DNA of 64,000 nt from Streptomyces sp. AC1-42W. Its GTDB lineage: Bacteria; Actinomycetota; Actinomycetes; Streptomycetales; Streptomycetaceae. The DNA is taken from contig NZ_QKWY01000003.1 in the NCBI RefSeq assembly GCF_003248355.1, positions 1-64,000 on the forward strand, written 5' to 3'. The notes below the pieces were generated by a model that saw nothing but the letters and a program-made list of their open reading frames with translations, was not told where the DNA came from and did not search any database. Both the position numbers and the translations under genes were made by a program. Of this stretch, positions 25,439 to 34,373 are shown in pieces. Position 1 is the stretch's first letter; every line of letters starts with the position of its first letter.

Positions 25439-26163
25439 CGGATCAGCCGGGTCTGCTGGCCCTGTGGTGCGTGCCGCGGTCGCGGTCGACCGCGTTCGAG
25501 CGTGCCATGTACGAGCGCGGCGACCTCCTCGTCGTCCACGAGCCGTTCTCCCGCGTGTGCGACTTCGGCGAGGCCGAGGTCGCGGGCCGTAGCTGCGCGA
25601 GCCAGGAGGAGGTGATGACGGCCCTGACCGAGACGGCGGCGGACCGGCCGGTCTTCTTCAAGGACACGACCGACTTCCGGCTCGACCGGCTGGGCGCGAG
25701 GCCGGACTTCCTGCGGCGCTGCCGCCATGCGGCGATGGTCCGCAACCCCCGCGACACCGTGCGCTCGCACCTGGTGATGCAGGCCGACGCCACGTCCCCG
25801 GCCATGGGGTTCGGGCATCTGTGGGACATCGTCTCCACCGTGACGTCCGCCGGGCATCCGATGCATCTCGTCGACGGCGACCGGGTGGCCGGCGACCCGG
25901 AGACGGAGATGCGGCGCTACTGCGCGGCCATGGGGATCGAGTTCCTCGCCTCGTCGCTCGACTTCAGAAAGGAGCCGCCGGCGAGCTGGAAGGCCACGGA
26001 ACGCTGGCACGCCGGTGCGAGCGAGTCGAACGCCCTGGGCGCCGCCCCGGCCGGGAGGAAGCGGTTCCCGGAGAGTCTGGAGGAGATCGCCCTCGCCTTC
26101 GAGCGGGATCAACTCCCCTACTACGAACGGATTACGGCGGCACTGGGCGGAGCCACCCGCTAG
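25435..26163 (+). CDS. Sulfotransferase-like protein
   Basis: 242 aa. A 5'-phosphosulfate-binding-like loop lies at residues 10-22 (LWCVPRSRSTAFERAM), and a 3'-phosphate-binding-like RNPRDTVRSHL motif at 103-113. HEPFSR follows the first strand. This is the pattern of short bacterial sulfotransferases, which move sulfuryl from PAPS to an oxygen or nitrogen. The same operon encodes CysC, CysD and CysN, which make PAPS. The acceptor is unknown; an NRPS-derived peptide or the diamino-type unit is plausible. ATG overlaps the M20 stop by 4 nt. Confidence 0.82.
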   Translation: MTDQPGLLALWCVPRSRSTAFERAMYERGDLLVVHEPFSRVCDFGEAEVAGRSCASQEEVMTALTETAADRPVFFKDTTDFRLDRLGARPDFLRRCRHAAMVRNPRDTVRSHLVMQADATSPAMGFGHLWDIVSTVTSAGHPMHLVDGDRVAGDPETEMRRYCAAMGIEFLASSLDFRKEPPASWKATERWHAGASESNALGAAPAGRKRFPESLEEIALAFERDQLPYYERITAALGGATR

Positions 26164-26238
26164 GAACCCCGTCGATCATGGCGGGTGCTCGACCCATGGA
26201 GCAATGCGTATGCGCAAGGACGACAGAGGAGCGGACAC

Positions 26239-27489
26239 ATGACGTTGGGCCGTAGTTTCACCAAGCTGTGGTGGTCGCAGGGGTTGTCCAACCTGGCTGA
26301 CGGCCTGGTGCTGGCGGCTGTGCCCCTTCTCGCCGTGACGATGACCCGCGACCCGCTGCTGGTCTCGGGCATGACGGTGGCGCAGTTCCTGCCGTGGCTG
26401 GTCTTCACGCTGCCGGCCGGGGCGCTCGCCGACCGCATCGACCGGCGTCTCATCATGGTGTGGGGCAACGCGCTGCGCGCCGTCGGGTTCGGTCTGCTCG
26501 TCCTGACGCTCGTGGCCGATCTGCGCAGCATATTCATCCTGTACCTCGCCGTGTTCCTCGCGGGGACGGCCGAGACGCTGGTGGACAACGCGGCGCTGAC
26601 CGTGCCGCCCCGCCTGGTCGAGCGCGGCGACCTGGAGCGGGCCAACGGCCGCCTGTTCGCGACCCAGTCCGCCATCAACAACTTCGTCGGCCCCACGGCG
26701 GGCGCCGCCCTGTTCGCCATGTCGGCGATCATGGTCTTCTCCTCCACCGCGGCGCTCTTCGCCCTCGGCGCCCTGGCCGCGTTCACCCTCCCCCGGATGC
26801 TGCCCACCGCGAGCGACACCAGCGGTTCCGAGCACACCCCCGGCGAGGTCGTCCGCAGTATCCGGGCGGGCTGGTCCTACTTCTGGAACCACCGGCTGCT
26901 GCGCCGGGTGGCGTTCATCTCGGGCTCGATCAACCTGTTCTCCTCCGCCACCGGCGGTCTGCTCGTCCTCCTGGCGACGGGGCCGCTGGGTGTCTCCGCG
27001 TCCTGGTACGGCATCTTCATCGCGGTGCCGGCCGTCGGCGCCGTCATCGGCTCGCTGATCGCCGCGAGGGTCGTTCCGGCCATCGGCGGCGGGCCCGTCA
27101 CCTGGCTCGCGGCGCTGGTGCCCGCCGCCAGCTACGTCGTCCTCGGTGTCAGCGGCAGCGTCGTCCTCTCCGAGGTCGTCATGTTCTTCGCCGCCATCGC
27201 CACGGCCCTGAACCAGATCGTGGTGAGCACGCTGCGGCAGGCCGCGGTTCCCGACGCGCTCCTCGGCAGGGTCACCGCCGGATACCGGCTGATCGTGCTC
27301 GGCGCCGTGCCGGTCGGCGCGCTGCTCGGCGGCGGGCTGGGCCGCTGGCTGGGCCCGGAGTCCACCTTCGTCGTGTGCGGCATCGGACTCGCCCTCGCCG
27401 CGTGCGTGTTCGCCTCGCGGGTGTCGACCCGGGCCCTGCGGGAGGCCGAGCGCGACAACGAGTCCACGACCACCGAACAGATCTCCTGA
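26239..27489 (+). CDS. MFS exporter (enterobactin-exporter-like)
   Basis: 416 aa with 12 predicted membrane helices. The start FTKLWWSQGLSNLADGLVLA and LPAGALADRIDRRLIMVWGN (loop 2-3) are typical of the DHA3-type MFS family of natural-product exporters (EntS-like). The C-terminal half repeats LGRVTAGYRLIVLGAVPVGA. It sits between the sulfotransferase and the NRPS genes, so it most likely exports the product. Start chosen at the ATG at 26239; 75 bp separate it from the sulfotransferase. Confidence 0.9.
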   Translation: MTLGRSFTKLWWSQGLSNLADGLVLAAVPLLAVTMTRDPLLVSGMTVAQFLPWLVFTLPAGALADRIDRRLIMVWGNALRAVGFGLLVLTLVADLRSIFILYLAVFLAGTAETLVDNAALTVPPRLVERGDLERANGRLFATQSAINNFVGPTAGAALFAMSAIMVFSSTAALFALGALAAFTLPRMLPTASDTSGSEHTPGEVVRSIRAGWSYFWNHRLLRRVAFISGSINLFSSATGGLLVLLATGPLGVSASWYGIFIAVPAVGAVIGSLIAARVVPAIGGGPVTWLAALVPAASYVVLGVSGSVVLSEVVMFFAAIATALNQIVVSTLRQAAVPDALLGRVTAGYRLIVLGAVPVGALLGGGLGRWLGPESTFVVCGIGLALAACVFASRVSTRALREAERDNESTTTEQIS

Positions 27490-27557
27490 ACACCGCCCCC
27501 ATGTCCGTGAAGAGCGCGCGGCCACGACCGGCCGAGCAGACGAGAACAGGAGATCCC

Positions 27558-27833
27558 GTGACCGAGAACCGTGCCGCCGTGTGCAAGGCCGCGTACGAGC
27601 GGCCTGCCGACGAGCTGGAGGAGCAGGTCGCCTGCGTCATCGCCGAGGTGCTGGACGTCGACCTGGTGGGCCGGCGCGACAGCTTCTACGACTTCGGGGG
27701 CACGTCGCTGGCGGCCATCCGCATCTGCGCCCGCATCGAGCGCCGCCTCGGGCTGCGCGTCGACCCGGCGTGGCTGCTGGAACACGACGAGCTGGCCGAC
27801 TTCGCCGAGCAGATCCGGCTCGGTGCGGCGTGA
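27558..27833 (+). CDS. Free-standing peptidyl carrier protein
   Basis: 91 aa from the GTG at 27558, preceded by GGAG. A single phosphopantetheine-binding domain: ELEEQVACVIAEVLDVDLVG, then DSFYDFGGTSLAAIRICARI with the attachment Ser at residue 50. It would carry the activated amino acid as a thioester. The next gene, a single A domain, overlaps by 4 nt, so the pair acts as a split NRPS module. Confidence 0.92.
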   Translation: MTENRAAVCKAAYERPADELEEQVACVIAEVLDVDLVGRRDSFYDFGGTSLAAIRICARIERRLGLRVDPAWLLEHDELADFAEQIRLGAA

Positions 27834-29356
27834 CCGGGGCGCGGCGCGTGCCGCCGCTGCGCACCGTGCACGCCGCGGTGACCGCGTACGCCGAGCGGGC
27901 GCCCCATGACCTCGCGCTCGTGCAGGGCGAGGAGCGCGTCGACTACCGGACGCTCACGGCGGCGGCGAGGGTGCTGGCGGCCCGGCTCGCCGGCTGGGGC
28001 GTGCGGCCGGGGGACGTCGTCCCGCTGCTGGTCCCGCGCGGTGTGCATCTGATAGCCGTTCAGCTCGGGGTGCTGATGAGCGGTGCGGCGTACGCCACGC
28101 TCGATCCGCGCTGGCCGGCCGGCCGCGTCGCCGCCGTCCTCGACCAGCTCGACGACCCGGTCGTCGTCGGCCTGACCGGTGGCGAGCCGCCGGGCGTCAC
28201 CCGTACGTTCGACGCCGCGCCGCTGTCCGTGATCGCGGAGGGCGCGGGGCCCGGTCTGCCCGAACCGGTGCGGACCGGGCTGGACGATCCGGCCATGGTG
28301 TTCTTCACGTCCGGCAGCACGGGCGTCCCCAAGGGGGTGCTCGTCCCGCACCGTGCCGTCACCCGGATGTTCGGTCCGGGCGGGCTGGACGGATTCGGGC
28401 CGGGGCACATCACGGCGCAGGTCGCGCCCGGCGCCTGGGACATGTACGCGTTCGAGCTGTGGGGCCAGCTGACCACCGGCGGCGCCTGCGTCGTGGTCGG
28501 CGAGAACCATCTGATGCCCAGCCGTCTGCGCACCCTGGTCGCCGACCAGGGCGTCGACACGGTCTGGCTGACGACCTCCCTGTTCAACCTGATCGTCGAC
28601 GAGGATCTGGACGCGTTCGAGGGGCTGGGGACGCTGTACGTCGGCGGCGAGAAGCAGTCCCCCCGGCATGTGGCGCTGTTCCTGGACCGCTTTCCGGACC
28701 TGCCGTTGTGGAACGGGTTCGGCCCGGCCGAGAACTGCATGCTCACGACGGTGCACCGGATGCGGCCTGCCGACAGCGCCGCGCCCGCCGGCATTCCGGT
28801 GGGCGTCCCCGTGCCCCACACGACGGTGGTGCTGCTGCGGGAGGACGGATCGCCCGCACCGCGCGGCGAACGCGGTGAGATCGTCGCGGCCGGTCCGGGC
28901 GTGGCCCTCGGCTACCTGAACGACGAGGCGCGGACGAGGGAACGCTTCCCGGTCCTGGAACTGGCCGGCGAGAAGCGGCGCGTGCTGCGCACCGGCGACA
29001 TGGGCATGGTCGACGACGACGGGGTCCTGCACTACTTCGGCCGCCGCGACCGGCAGATCAAGCTCAGCGGGAACCGCATCGAACTCGGCGACGTCGAGGC
29101 GGCCGCGTCCGCGATCCCGGAGATCCGGACCTGCGCCGCCGTCCCGCGCACCGGGCCCGGCGGGACCGTCACCCACATCCTGCTCGTCTACACCCTGGTC
29201 GAGGGCGCCGGACCGGCCCCCCGTGACATCCGCAAGGAACTCACCACGAGGCTTCCGGCGTACGCCGTACCCGCCAGGTTCGAGCAGGTCGACGCACTGC
29301 CCCTGCGCGACAACGGCAAGGTCGACCTGCGGGCACTGGAGAGGCGCACCGGCTGA
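27830..29356 (+). CDS. Free-standing NRPS adenylation domain
   Basis: 508 aa from the GTG at 27830. Core motifs: A3 MVFFTSGSTGVPKGVLVP (157-174), A5 NGFGPAENCMLTT, A6-like GERGEIVAAGPGVALGYLND, A7 LRTGDMGMVDDDG, A8 HYFGRRDRQIKLSGNRIELG and A10 LRDNGKVDLRAL with the catalytic Lys. It lacks any C-terminal PCP, which is supplied by the previous gene. Substrate cannot be read reliably from sequence; the amino acid made by the LysXYZK set is the obvious candidate. Start and stop both overlap the adjoining genes, so translation is coupled. Confidence 0.93.
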   Translation: MTGARRVPPLRTVHAAVTAYAERAPHDLALVQGEERVDYRTLTAAARVLAARLAGWGVRPGDVVPLLVPRGVHLIAVQLGVLMSGAAYATLDPRWPAGRVAAVLDQLDDPVVVGLTGGEPPGVTRTFDAAPLSVIAEGAGPGLPEPVRTGLDDPAMVFFTSGSTGVPKGVLVPHRAVTRMFGPGGLDGFGPGHITAQVAPGAWDMYAFELWGQLTTGGACVVVGENHLMPSRLRTLVADQGVDTVWLTTSLFNLIVDEDLDAFEGLGTLYVGGEKQSPRHVALFLDRFPDLPLWNGFGPAENCMLTTVHRMRPADSAAPAGIPVGVPVPHTTVVLLREDGSPAPRGERGEIVAAGPGVALGYLNDEARTRERFPVLELAGEKRRVLRTGDMGMVDDDGVLHYFGRRDRQIKLSGNRIELGDVEAAASAIPEIRTCAAVPRTGPGGTVTHILLVYTLVEGAGPAPRDIRKELTTRLPAYAVPARFEQVDALPLRDNGKVDLRALERRTG

Positions 29357-30657
29357 TGCGTGAGTACCCGCAGACCTTCGAGCAGGAGTCGCTCTGGATC
29401 GCCGAGCAGTTCATGGCCGATCCCTCGCCGTTCCTGGAGACGTGGGCGCAGCGCATCGTGGGGCCGCTCGATGTCCCCGCGCTGGAGCGGGCCCTCGCCA
29501 CGCTGGTGGAACGGCATGCCGTGCTCCGCACCGGCTTCACGCTCGGCGAGCAGGGCCCGGTGCAGTGCGTGGACCCGTCCGGCACGGTGCCCCTGGAGCG
29601 CCTTCCGTGGCCCGGCGGCGAGCTGCGCGACACCCTGCGGCGGGCCGGGCAGCGCCCGCTCGACCTGGCCGTCTCACCGGCCCGGCTGACCCTGTACGAC
29701 CGGGCGCCGGGCGAGTACGTGCTGCTCCTGCAGATCCACCATGTCGCCGTGGACGACGCCTCGCTGGTGCTCCTCGACCACGAGCTGTCGGCCCTCTACG
29801 CCGAGGAGGCCGGGGGCGGGCCGGCCGGGCTCGCCCCGCCCGGACTGTCGCTCGGCGAACACGCGGTCCGGGCCCGGAAGGCCGGGATCGCGCCGGACGA
29901 CCTCGCGTTCTGGGCGGGGTTCCTGGACGGGGCGCCGGCGCTCGCCCATCTCCCGCCGGTGCGCCGTCCACTCGCCGCCCGGCGCGGACCCGTCTGCGCG
30001 TGCGTGCGTACCACCGTTCCGGCCGCGCTGGGCGACGCCGTACGAGCGGCGGCACGCGCGCTGCGCACCACGCCGCATGTGCTGATGAGCACCTGCATGG
30101 CGTTGACCGCCGCCGCGGTCAACGGTGAGGACGTGGTGATCGGGAGCCCGGTCTCCCGCCGCGGCGAGCCGGATCTCGACGCCGTCTTCGGCTGTCTGAC
30201 CGATCTCCTGCCGGTGCGGTACCTGGTCCCCGCCACCGCCACGTTCGGCGAGGTGTGCGCCGAGGCGAAACGCCGGTCGCTGGACGTACTGCGTCACCGC
30301 AACGTGCCGTACGCCCGCATCGGCGGCGGTGTCACCCGCGAGCGGGGCGTGCTGTCCGGCGAGCACCTGGCCCGCGTCTGCCTCGTCCTCGACCAGGCGC
30401 CGAGCCGGCTGGAGCTGCCGGGGCTGCGGTGCGAACGGGTGCACGTGGGCGGGGCATCGGCGAAGTTCGACTGGCTCCAGTACGTCGTCGCGGACGGCGG
30501 CGGCTGGGACGTACGGGCCGACTACGCCACGGACTACTTCACCGAGGACGAGGCCGCGCTCGTGCTGCGGCAGTGGCTGACCGCGCTGACGGCGGCCACC
30601 GACGACCCCGGTGTGCCGGTGCGCGAGCTGTTCGACCGGCTGGCCGCGCTCGGATGA
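29356..30657 (+). CDS. Free-standing NRPS condensation domain
   Basis: 433 aa. C1-like TFEQESLWIAEQFM, C2-like RHAVLRTGFTL, and the C3 active-site motif HHVAVDD (128-134). The usual motif is HHxxxDG, so the last residue is Asp instead of Gly, but His and the first Asp are kept. C5-like GSPVSRRGEPDLDAVFGCLT follows. It should make an amide bond between the PCP-bound unit and an acceptor that could be another PCP or a free amine. As a separate protein, it fits a type II NRPS system. The start ATG shares its A with the A-domain stop. Confidence 0.88.
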   Translation: MREYPQTFEQESLWIAEQFMADPSPFLETWAQRIVGPLDVPALERALATLVERHAVLRTGFTLGEQGPVQCVDPSGTVPLERLPWPGGELRDTLRRAGQRPLDLAVSPARLTLYDRAPGEYVLLLQIHHVAVDDASLVLLDHELSALYAEEAGGGPAGLAPPGLSLGEHAVRARKAGIAPDDLAFWAGFLDGAPALAHLPPVRRPLAARRGPVCACVRTTVPAALGDAVRAAARALRTTPHVLMSTCMALTAAAVNGEDVVIGSPVSRRGEPDLDAVFGCLTDLLPVRYLVPATATFGEVCAEAKRRSLDVLRHRNVPYARIGGGVTRERGVLSGEHLARVCLVLDQAPSRLELPGLRCERVHVGGASAKFDWLQYVVADGGGWDVRADYATDYFTEDEAALVLRQWLTALTAATDDPGVPVRELFDRLAALG

Positions 30658-30718
30658 CCGCACAGGTGGATCTGCCGCAGGCGGACGACGCCGGACCTCC
30701 GGAAGGGAGAGCGACACC

Positions 30719-31294
30719 GTGAAGACGGAGCTGCGAACCAGCGTGACCGCGCGCGACTGCGCGTGCGGCGGGACGGTATGGCTGACGGGCCTGCCGAGCT
30801 CGGGAAAGACGACGGTGGCCCGCGCCGCGGCCGACCGGCTGCGTGCGGCGGGGCGCCGGGTGGAGGTGCTCGACGGCGACGAATTCCGCCGGACCCTCTC
30901 GGCCGGCCTCGGCTTCGGCCGGGCGGACCGGTACACGAACGTCCAGCGCATCGGGCTGGTCGCGGAGGTGCTGGCGCGCAACGGGGTGCTGGTGCTCGTG
31001 CCGGCCATCGCCCCCTACGCGGACAGCAGACAGGCCGTGCGGGAGCGTCATGACACCTCGCGCACTCCCTATCTGGAGGTCCACGTCGCCACGCCGCCGG
31101 GCGTCTGCGCGGAACGCGATGTGAAGGGGCTGTACGCCAGGCAGGCCGCGGGCGAGCTCACCGGACTGACCGGGGTCGACGACCCCTACGAGCCGCCGCA
31201 CGCGCCGGACCTGCGCATTCCCGCGCACGAACAGTCCGTCGCCGAGTCCGCGGCGGCGCTGCTCGGCCTGCTGGCGAAGAGGCGGCTGATATGA
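30719..31294 (+). CDS. cysC: Adenylyl-sulfate kinase (CysC)
   Basis: 191 aa from the GTG at 30719 (GGAAGGGAGA upstream). Walker A WLTGLPSSGKTTVARA (Lys30), then EVLDGDEFRRTLSAGLGF and the family signature GVCAERDVKGLYARQAA. It phosphorylates APS to PAPS. It overlaps cysD by 4 nt. Located in a specialized-metabolite operon with a sulfotransferase, it is probably dedicated to product sulfation, not to core sulfate assimilation. Confidence 0.95.
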   Translation: MKTELRTSVTARDCACGGTVWLTGLPSSGKTTVARAAADRLRAAGRRVEVLDGDEFRRTLSAGLGFGRADRYTNVQRIGLVAEVLARNGVLVLVPAIAPYADSRQAVRERHDTSRTPYLEVHVATPPGVCAERDVKGLYARQAAGELTGLTGVDDPYEPPHAPDLRIPAHEQSVAESAAALLGLLAKRRLI

Positions 31295-32223
31295 GTTCCC
31301 GCCCCGGCGACCCCTTCGCCGGCCACTGGACCGCCCTCAGTCACCTGGACGCGCTGGAGTCCGAGGCGGTGCACATCCTCCGCGAGGTGGAGGGCGAGTT
31401 CGAACGGCCCGTGATGCTGTTCTCGGGCGGCAAGGACTCGATCGTCATGCTGTGTCTGGCGCTCAAGGCGTTCGCCCCGGCCCCGGTGCCGTTCCCGTTG
31501 CTGCACGTGGACACCGGGCACAACTTCCCCGAGGTCATCGGCCACCGCGACCGCGTGGTGGCGGAGCACGGGCTGCGGCTGCACATCGCCTCCGTCCAGG
31601 AGTACATCGACGCCGGGAAGCTCCGGGAGCGTCCCGACGGCACCCGCAACCCGCTCCAGACGCTGCCGCTCACGGAGCGCATCCGCAGCGAGCGGTTCGA
31701 CGCGGTGCTCGGCGGCGGGCGGCGCGACGAGGAGAAGGCCCGCGCCAAGGAGCGCGTCTTCTCGCTGCGCGACGAGTTCTCCCAGTGGGACCCGCGCCGC
31801 CAGCGCCCCGAGCTGTGGAACCTGTACAACGGCCGGCACGCGCCCGGCGAGCACGTCCGCGTCTTCCCGCTCTCCAACTGGACCGAGCTGGACGTCTGGC
31901 AGTACATCGCCCGCGAAGGCATCGCCCTCCCCGAGATCTACTACGCGCACAAGCGGCCCGTCTTCCGGCGCGGCTCCATGTGGCTGACCGCGGGCGACTG
32001 GGGCGGCCCCGGCGAGGGCGAGACGGTCGAAACCCGGCAGGTCAGGTATCGGACCGTGGGTGACATGTCGTGCACCGGCGCGGTCGAATCGGAGGCGACG
32101 ACCGTCGACGGCGTCATCGCCGAGATCGCCGCGTCCCGCCTCACCGAGCGGGGCGCGACCCGGGCCGACGACAGGCTCTCCGAAGCGGCGATGGAAGACC
32201 GCAAACGCGAAGGGTACTTCTGA
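31291..32223 (+). CDS. cysD: Sulfate adenylyltransferase subunit 2 (CysD)
   Basis: 310 aa. PP-loop FSGGKDSIVMLCLALKAF (44-61), HVDTGHNFPEVIGHRD, GGGRRDEEKARAKERVFSLR, and WTELDVWQYIAREGIALPEI. These are the signatures of CysD, which adenylates sulfate to APS, driven by the GTPase CysN. Full length. Starts within cysC and is followed 1 nt later by the cysN ATG. Confidence 0.96.
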   Translation: MSSRPGDPFAGHWTALSHLDALESEAVHILREVEGEFERPVMLFSGGKDSIVMLCLALKAFAPAPVPFPLLHVDTGHNFPEVIGHRDRVVAEHGLRLHIASVQEYIDAGKLRERPDGTRNPLQTLPLTERIRSERFDAVLGGGRRDEEKARAKERVFSLRDEFSQWDPRRQRPELWNLYNGRHAPGEHVRVFPLSNWTELDVWQYIAREGIALPEIYYAHKRPVFRRGSMWLTAGDWGGPGEGETVETRQVRYRTVGDMSCTGAVESEATTVDGVIAEIAASRLTERGATRADDRLSEAAMEDRKREGYF

Positions 32224-32224
32224 G

Positions 32225-33523
32225 ATGACCACGACCACCGAGCAGGTCGGCGCCACCACCCTGCTGCGCTTCGCGACCGCGGGCTCCGTCGACGACGGCA
32301 AGTCCACCCTCGTCGGCCGGCTGCTGCACGACTCCAAGTCCGTCCTCGCCGACCAGCTGGAGGCCGTCGAGCACGCCTCCCGCTCGCGCGGCTCCGGTAC
32401 GCCGGACCTGGCGCTGCTGACCGACGGGCTGCGGGCCGAGCGCGAGCAGGGCATCACGATCGACGTGGCCCACCGTTTCTTCGCCACCGCCCGGCGCCGG
32501 TTCATCCTGGCCGATACGCCGGGCCATGTGCAGTACACCCGGAACATGGTCACCGGCGCCTCCACCGCCGACCTCGCGGTCGTCCTGGTCGACGCCCGCA
32601 ACGGCGTCGTCAAGCAGACCCGCCGGCACGCGGCGATCGCCGCGCTCCTGCGCGTCCCGCACGTGGTGCTCGCCGTCAACAAGATGGACCTCGTCGGCTA
32701 CCAGGAGGATGTGTTCGAGCGCATCGCCGGGGAGTTCACCGCGTACGCGGCCTCCCTCGGCGTCGAGAACGTCGTCGCGATCCCGCTGTCGGCACTGGCC
32801 GGCGACAACGTCGTCGAACCCTCCACCCGGATGGACTGGTACGGCGGCCCCACCGTCCTCGCGCACCTGGAGTCGGTCGAACCGGGGGACCGGGCGGCGG
32901 ATGTCTCCTCCCGGTTCCCCGTCCAGACGGTCATCCGGCACGAGGGGGAGCGCTACTACGCGGGCCGGCTGCTCACCGGCCTGCTCCGGGTCGGGGAGAC
33001 GGTGACGGTGCAGCCCTCCGGCCGCGTCACCACCATCACCTCGCTCGACGTCCTCGGCCGCCCTGCAAGGGCGGTGCCGGCGGGCTCCTCCCTCAGCGTC
33101 CGGCTCGCCGACGAGATCGACGTCGGGCGGGGCGACATGCTCACCGCCGGGCCGCTGCCGCCGCGGATCGCCAGGGAGATCGACGCGACGGTGTGCCATG
33201 TCGCGGACACACCGCTCACGGTCGGTCAGCGGGTGCTGCTCAAGCACACCACCCGCACCGTGAGGGCGATCGTGGAGGACATTCCGTCGCGGCTCACGCT
33301 CGACGACCTCTCCCAGCACCCGCACCCCGGCCGGCTCGTCGCCAACGACATCGGCCGCGTCAGGGTCCGTACGGCCGAGCCGCTCGCGCTCGACTCCTAC
33401 GCGGACTCCCGGCGCACCGGGTCGTTCCTCCTGATCGACCCGACGGACGGCACCACGCTCACCGCCGGCATGGCGGGCGACGCCTTCGCCCCTGTTCGAG
33501 TCGCGGAGCCCCGGCTTCAGTAG
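32225..33523 (+). CDS. cysN: Sulfate adenylyltransferase GTPase subunit 1 (CysN)
   Basis: 432 aa. GTPase G1 TAGSVDDGKSTLVGRLL (18-34), G3 LADTPGHVQYTRNM, G4 VLAVNKMDLVGY, then EF-Tu-like domains. Length fits a CysN without a fused CysC domain, and the separate cysC gene is present. Hydrolysis of GTP powers APS synthesis by CysD. Its stop overlaps the 3' end of the opposite-strand XRE gene by a few bases. Confidence 0.96.
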   Translation: MTTTTEQVGATTLLRFATAGSVDDGKSTLVGRLLHDSKSVLADQLEAVEHASRSRGSGTPDLALLTDGLRAEREQGITIDVAHRFFATARRRFILADTPGHVQYTRNMVTGASTADLAVVLVDARNGVVKQTRRHAAIAALLRVPHVVLAVNKMDLVGYQEDVFERIAGEFTAYAASLGVENVVAIPLSALAGDNVVEPSTRMDWYGGPTVLAHLESVEPGDRAADVSSRFPVQTVIRHEGERYYAGRLLTGLLRVGETVTVQPSGRVTTITSLDVLGRPARAVPAGSSLSVRLADEIDVGRGDMLTAGPLPPRIAREIDATVCHVADTPLTVGQRVLLKHTTRTVRAIVEDIPSRLTLDDLSQHPHPGRLVANDIGRVRVRTAEPLALDSYADSRRTGSFLLIDPTDGTTLTAGMAGDAFAPVRVAEPRLQ

Positions 33524-34353
33524 CGCCGGTCCTCGCGCAGCAGACGCAGCGACGCCTCGTGCGGGGAGTCCGGTTCGGCGTGGTAGAACTTCAGGATGTT
33601 TCCGTCGGGGAGCTGGGCGGACTGGTACATCAGGTCCAGCTCGCCCACGACGGGGTGGTGGAAGAGCTTGGTGCCCTCCACGCAGTTCGCCACGTCCTGC
33701 CGGGGCCACAGATTCCCGAACTCGCTGCTCCGGATGATGAGTTCGCCGATCAGCTCGGCGAACCGCCGGTCGTGGCGGTGGGCGCCGGAGATGAAGCGCA
33801 GATAGGCGACGTTGGCTTCGGACTCCGTGCGCCAGTCCGCGTAGAGCGAGCGCACCTTCTCGTCGAGGAAGTTCAGCTTGATGATGTTCGGCCGCAGCTC
33901 GGGGTCGTCGGTGAGAGCGAAGTCCAGGTGCGGGGCGAGCAGCGAATGGAACAGCGGGTTCCAGCCGACGATGTCGCAGCGGTAGTTGAGCACCGCGGCG
34001 GCCACCCCGTCGAGGGATGCCAGGAGCATGCGCGCCGGTACGCCGAGCTGTCCGTCCTGAGCCGGCCTGGGCTGCCCCGGCTGTTCCGCGGAACCGATCT
34101 TCAACAGGTAGTCCCGCTCGTCGTCGCTCAGCTCCAGCGCCCGCGCGATCGACAGCAGCACCTGGGGGGACGCGTGGGCGGTGTGGGACTGTTCCAGCCG
34201 GGTGTAGTAGGTCTGGCTGACTCCCGCGAGGGCCGCCACCTCCTCGCGGCGCAGCCCCGGTACCCTGCGTGCGCCCCCGGCGGGAAGCCCTCTCTGTTCC
34301 GGCTGGGCCCGCTCGCGCATCTGCCGTAGGTAGCTGCCGAGGTTCGCGTTCAT
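33517..34353 (-). CDS. XRE-family regulator with MmyB-like ligand domain
   Basis: 278 aa from the ATG at 34353. N-terminal HTH: LGSYLRQMRERAQPEQRGL, then GLRREEVAALAGVSQTYYTR and LEQSHTAHASPQVLLSIARA. The C-terminal MmyB-like half has DIVGWNPLFHSLLAPHL, NIIKLNFLDEKVRSLYADW and EGTKLFHHPVVGELDL. Regulators of this type often control an adjacent MFS or oxidoreductase gene. It follows the DHA2 MFS on the same strand with 20 bp between. It probably regulates that transporter, and perhaps the flanking biosynthetic operon, whose end it overlaps. Confidence 0.88.
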   Translation of the reverse strand: MNANLGSYLRQMRERAQPEQRGLPAGGARRVPGLRREEVAALAGVSQTYYTRLEQSHTAHASPQVLLSIARALELSDDERDYLLKIGSAEQPGQPRPAQDGQLGVPARMLLASLDGVAAAVLNYRCDIVGWNPLFHSLLAPHLDFALTDDPELRPNIIKLNFLDEKVRSLYADWRTESEANVAYLRFISGAHRHDRRFAELIGELIIRSSEFGNLWPRQDVANCVEGTKLFHHPVVGELDLMYQSAQLPDGNILKFYHAEPDSPHEASLRLLREDRRY

Positions 34354-34373
34354 GACATGGTCCACCTCTCCGA

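Noticed and set aside
30719..33523. cysCDN as the core sulfate-assimilation operon
   Set aside because: No sulfite reductase, APS/PAPS reductase or sulfate transporter adjoins it; it is coupled to NRPS and sulfotransferase genes.
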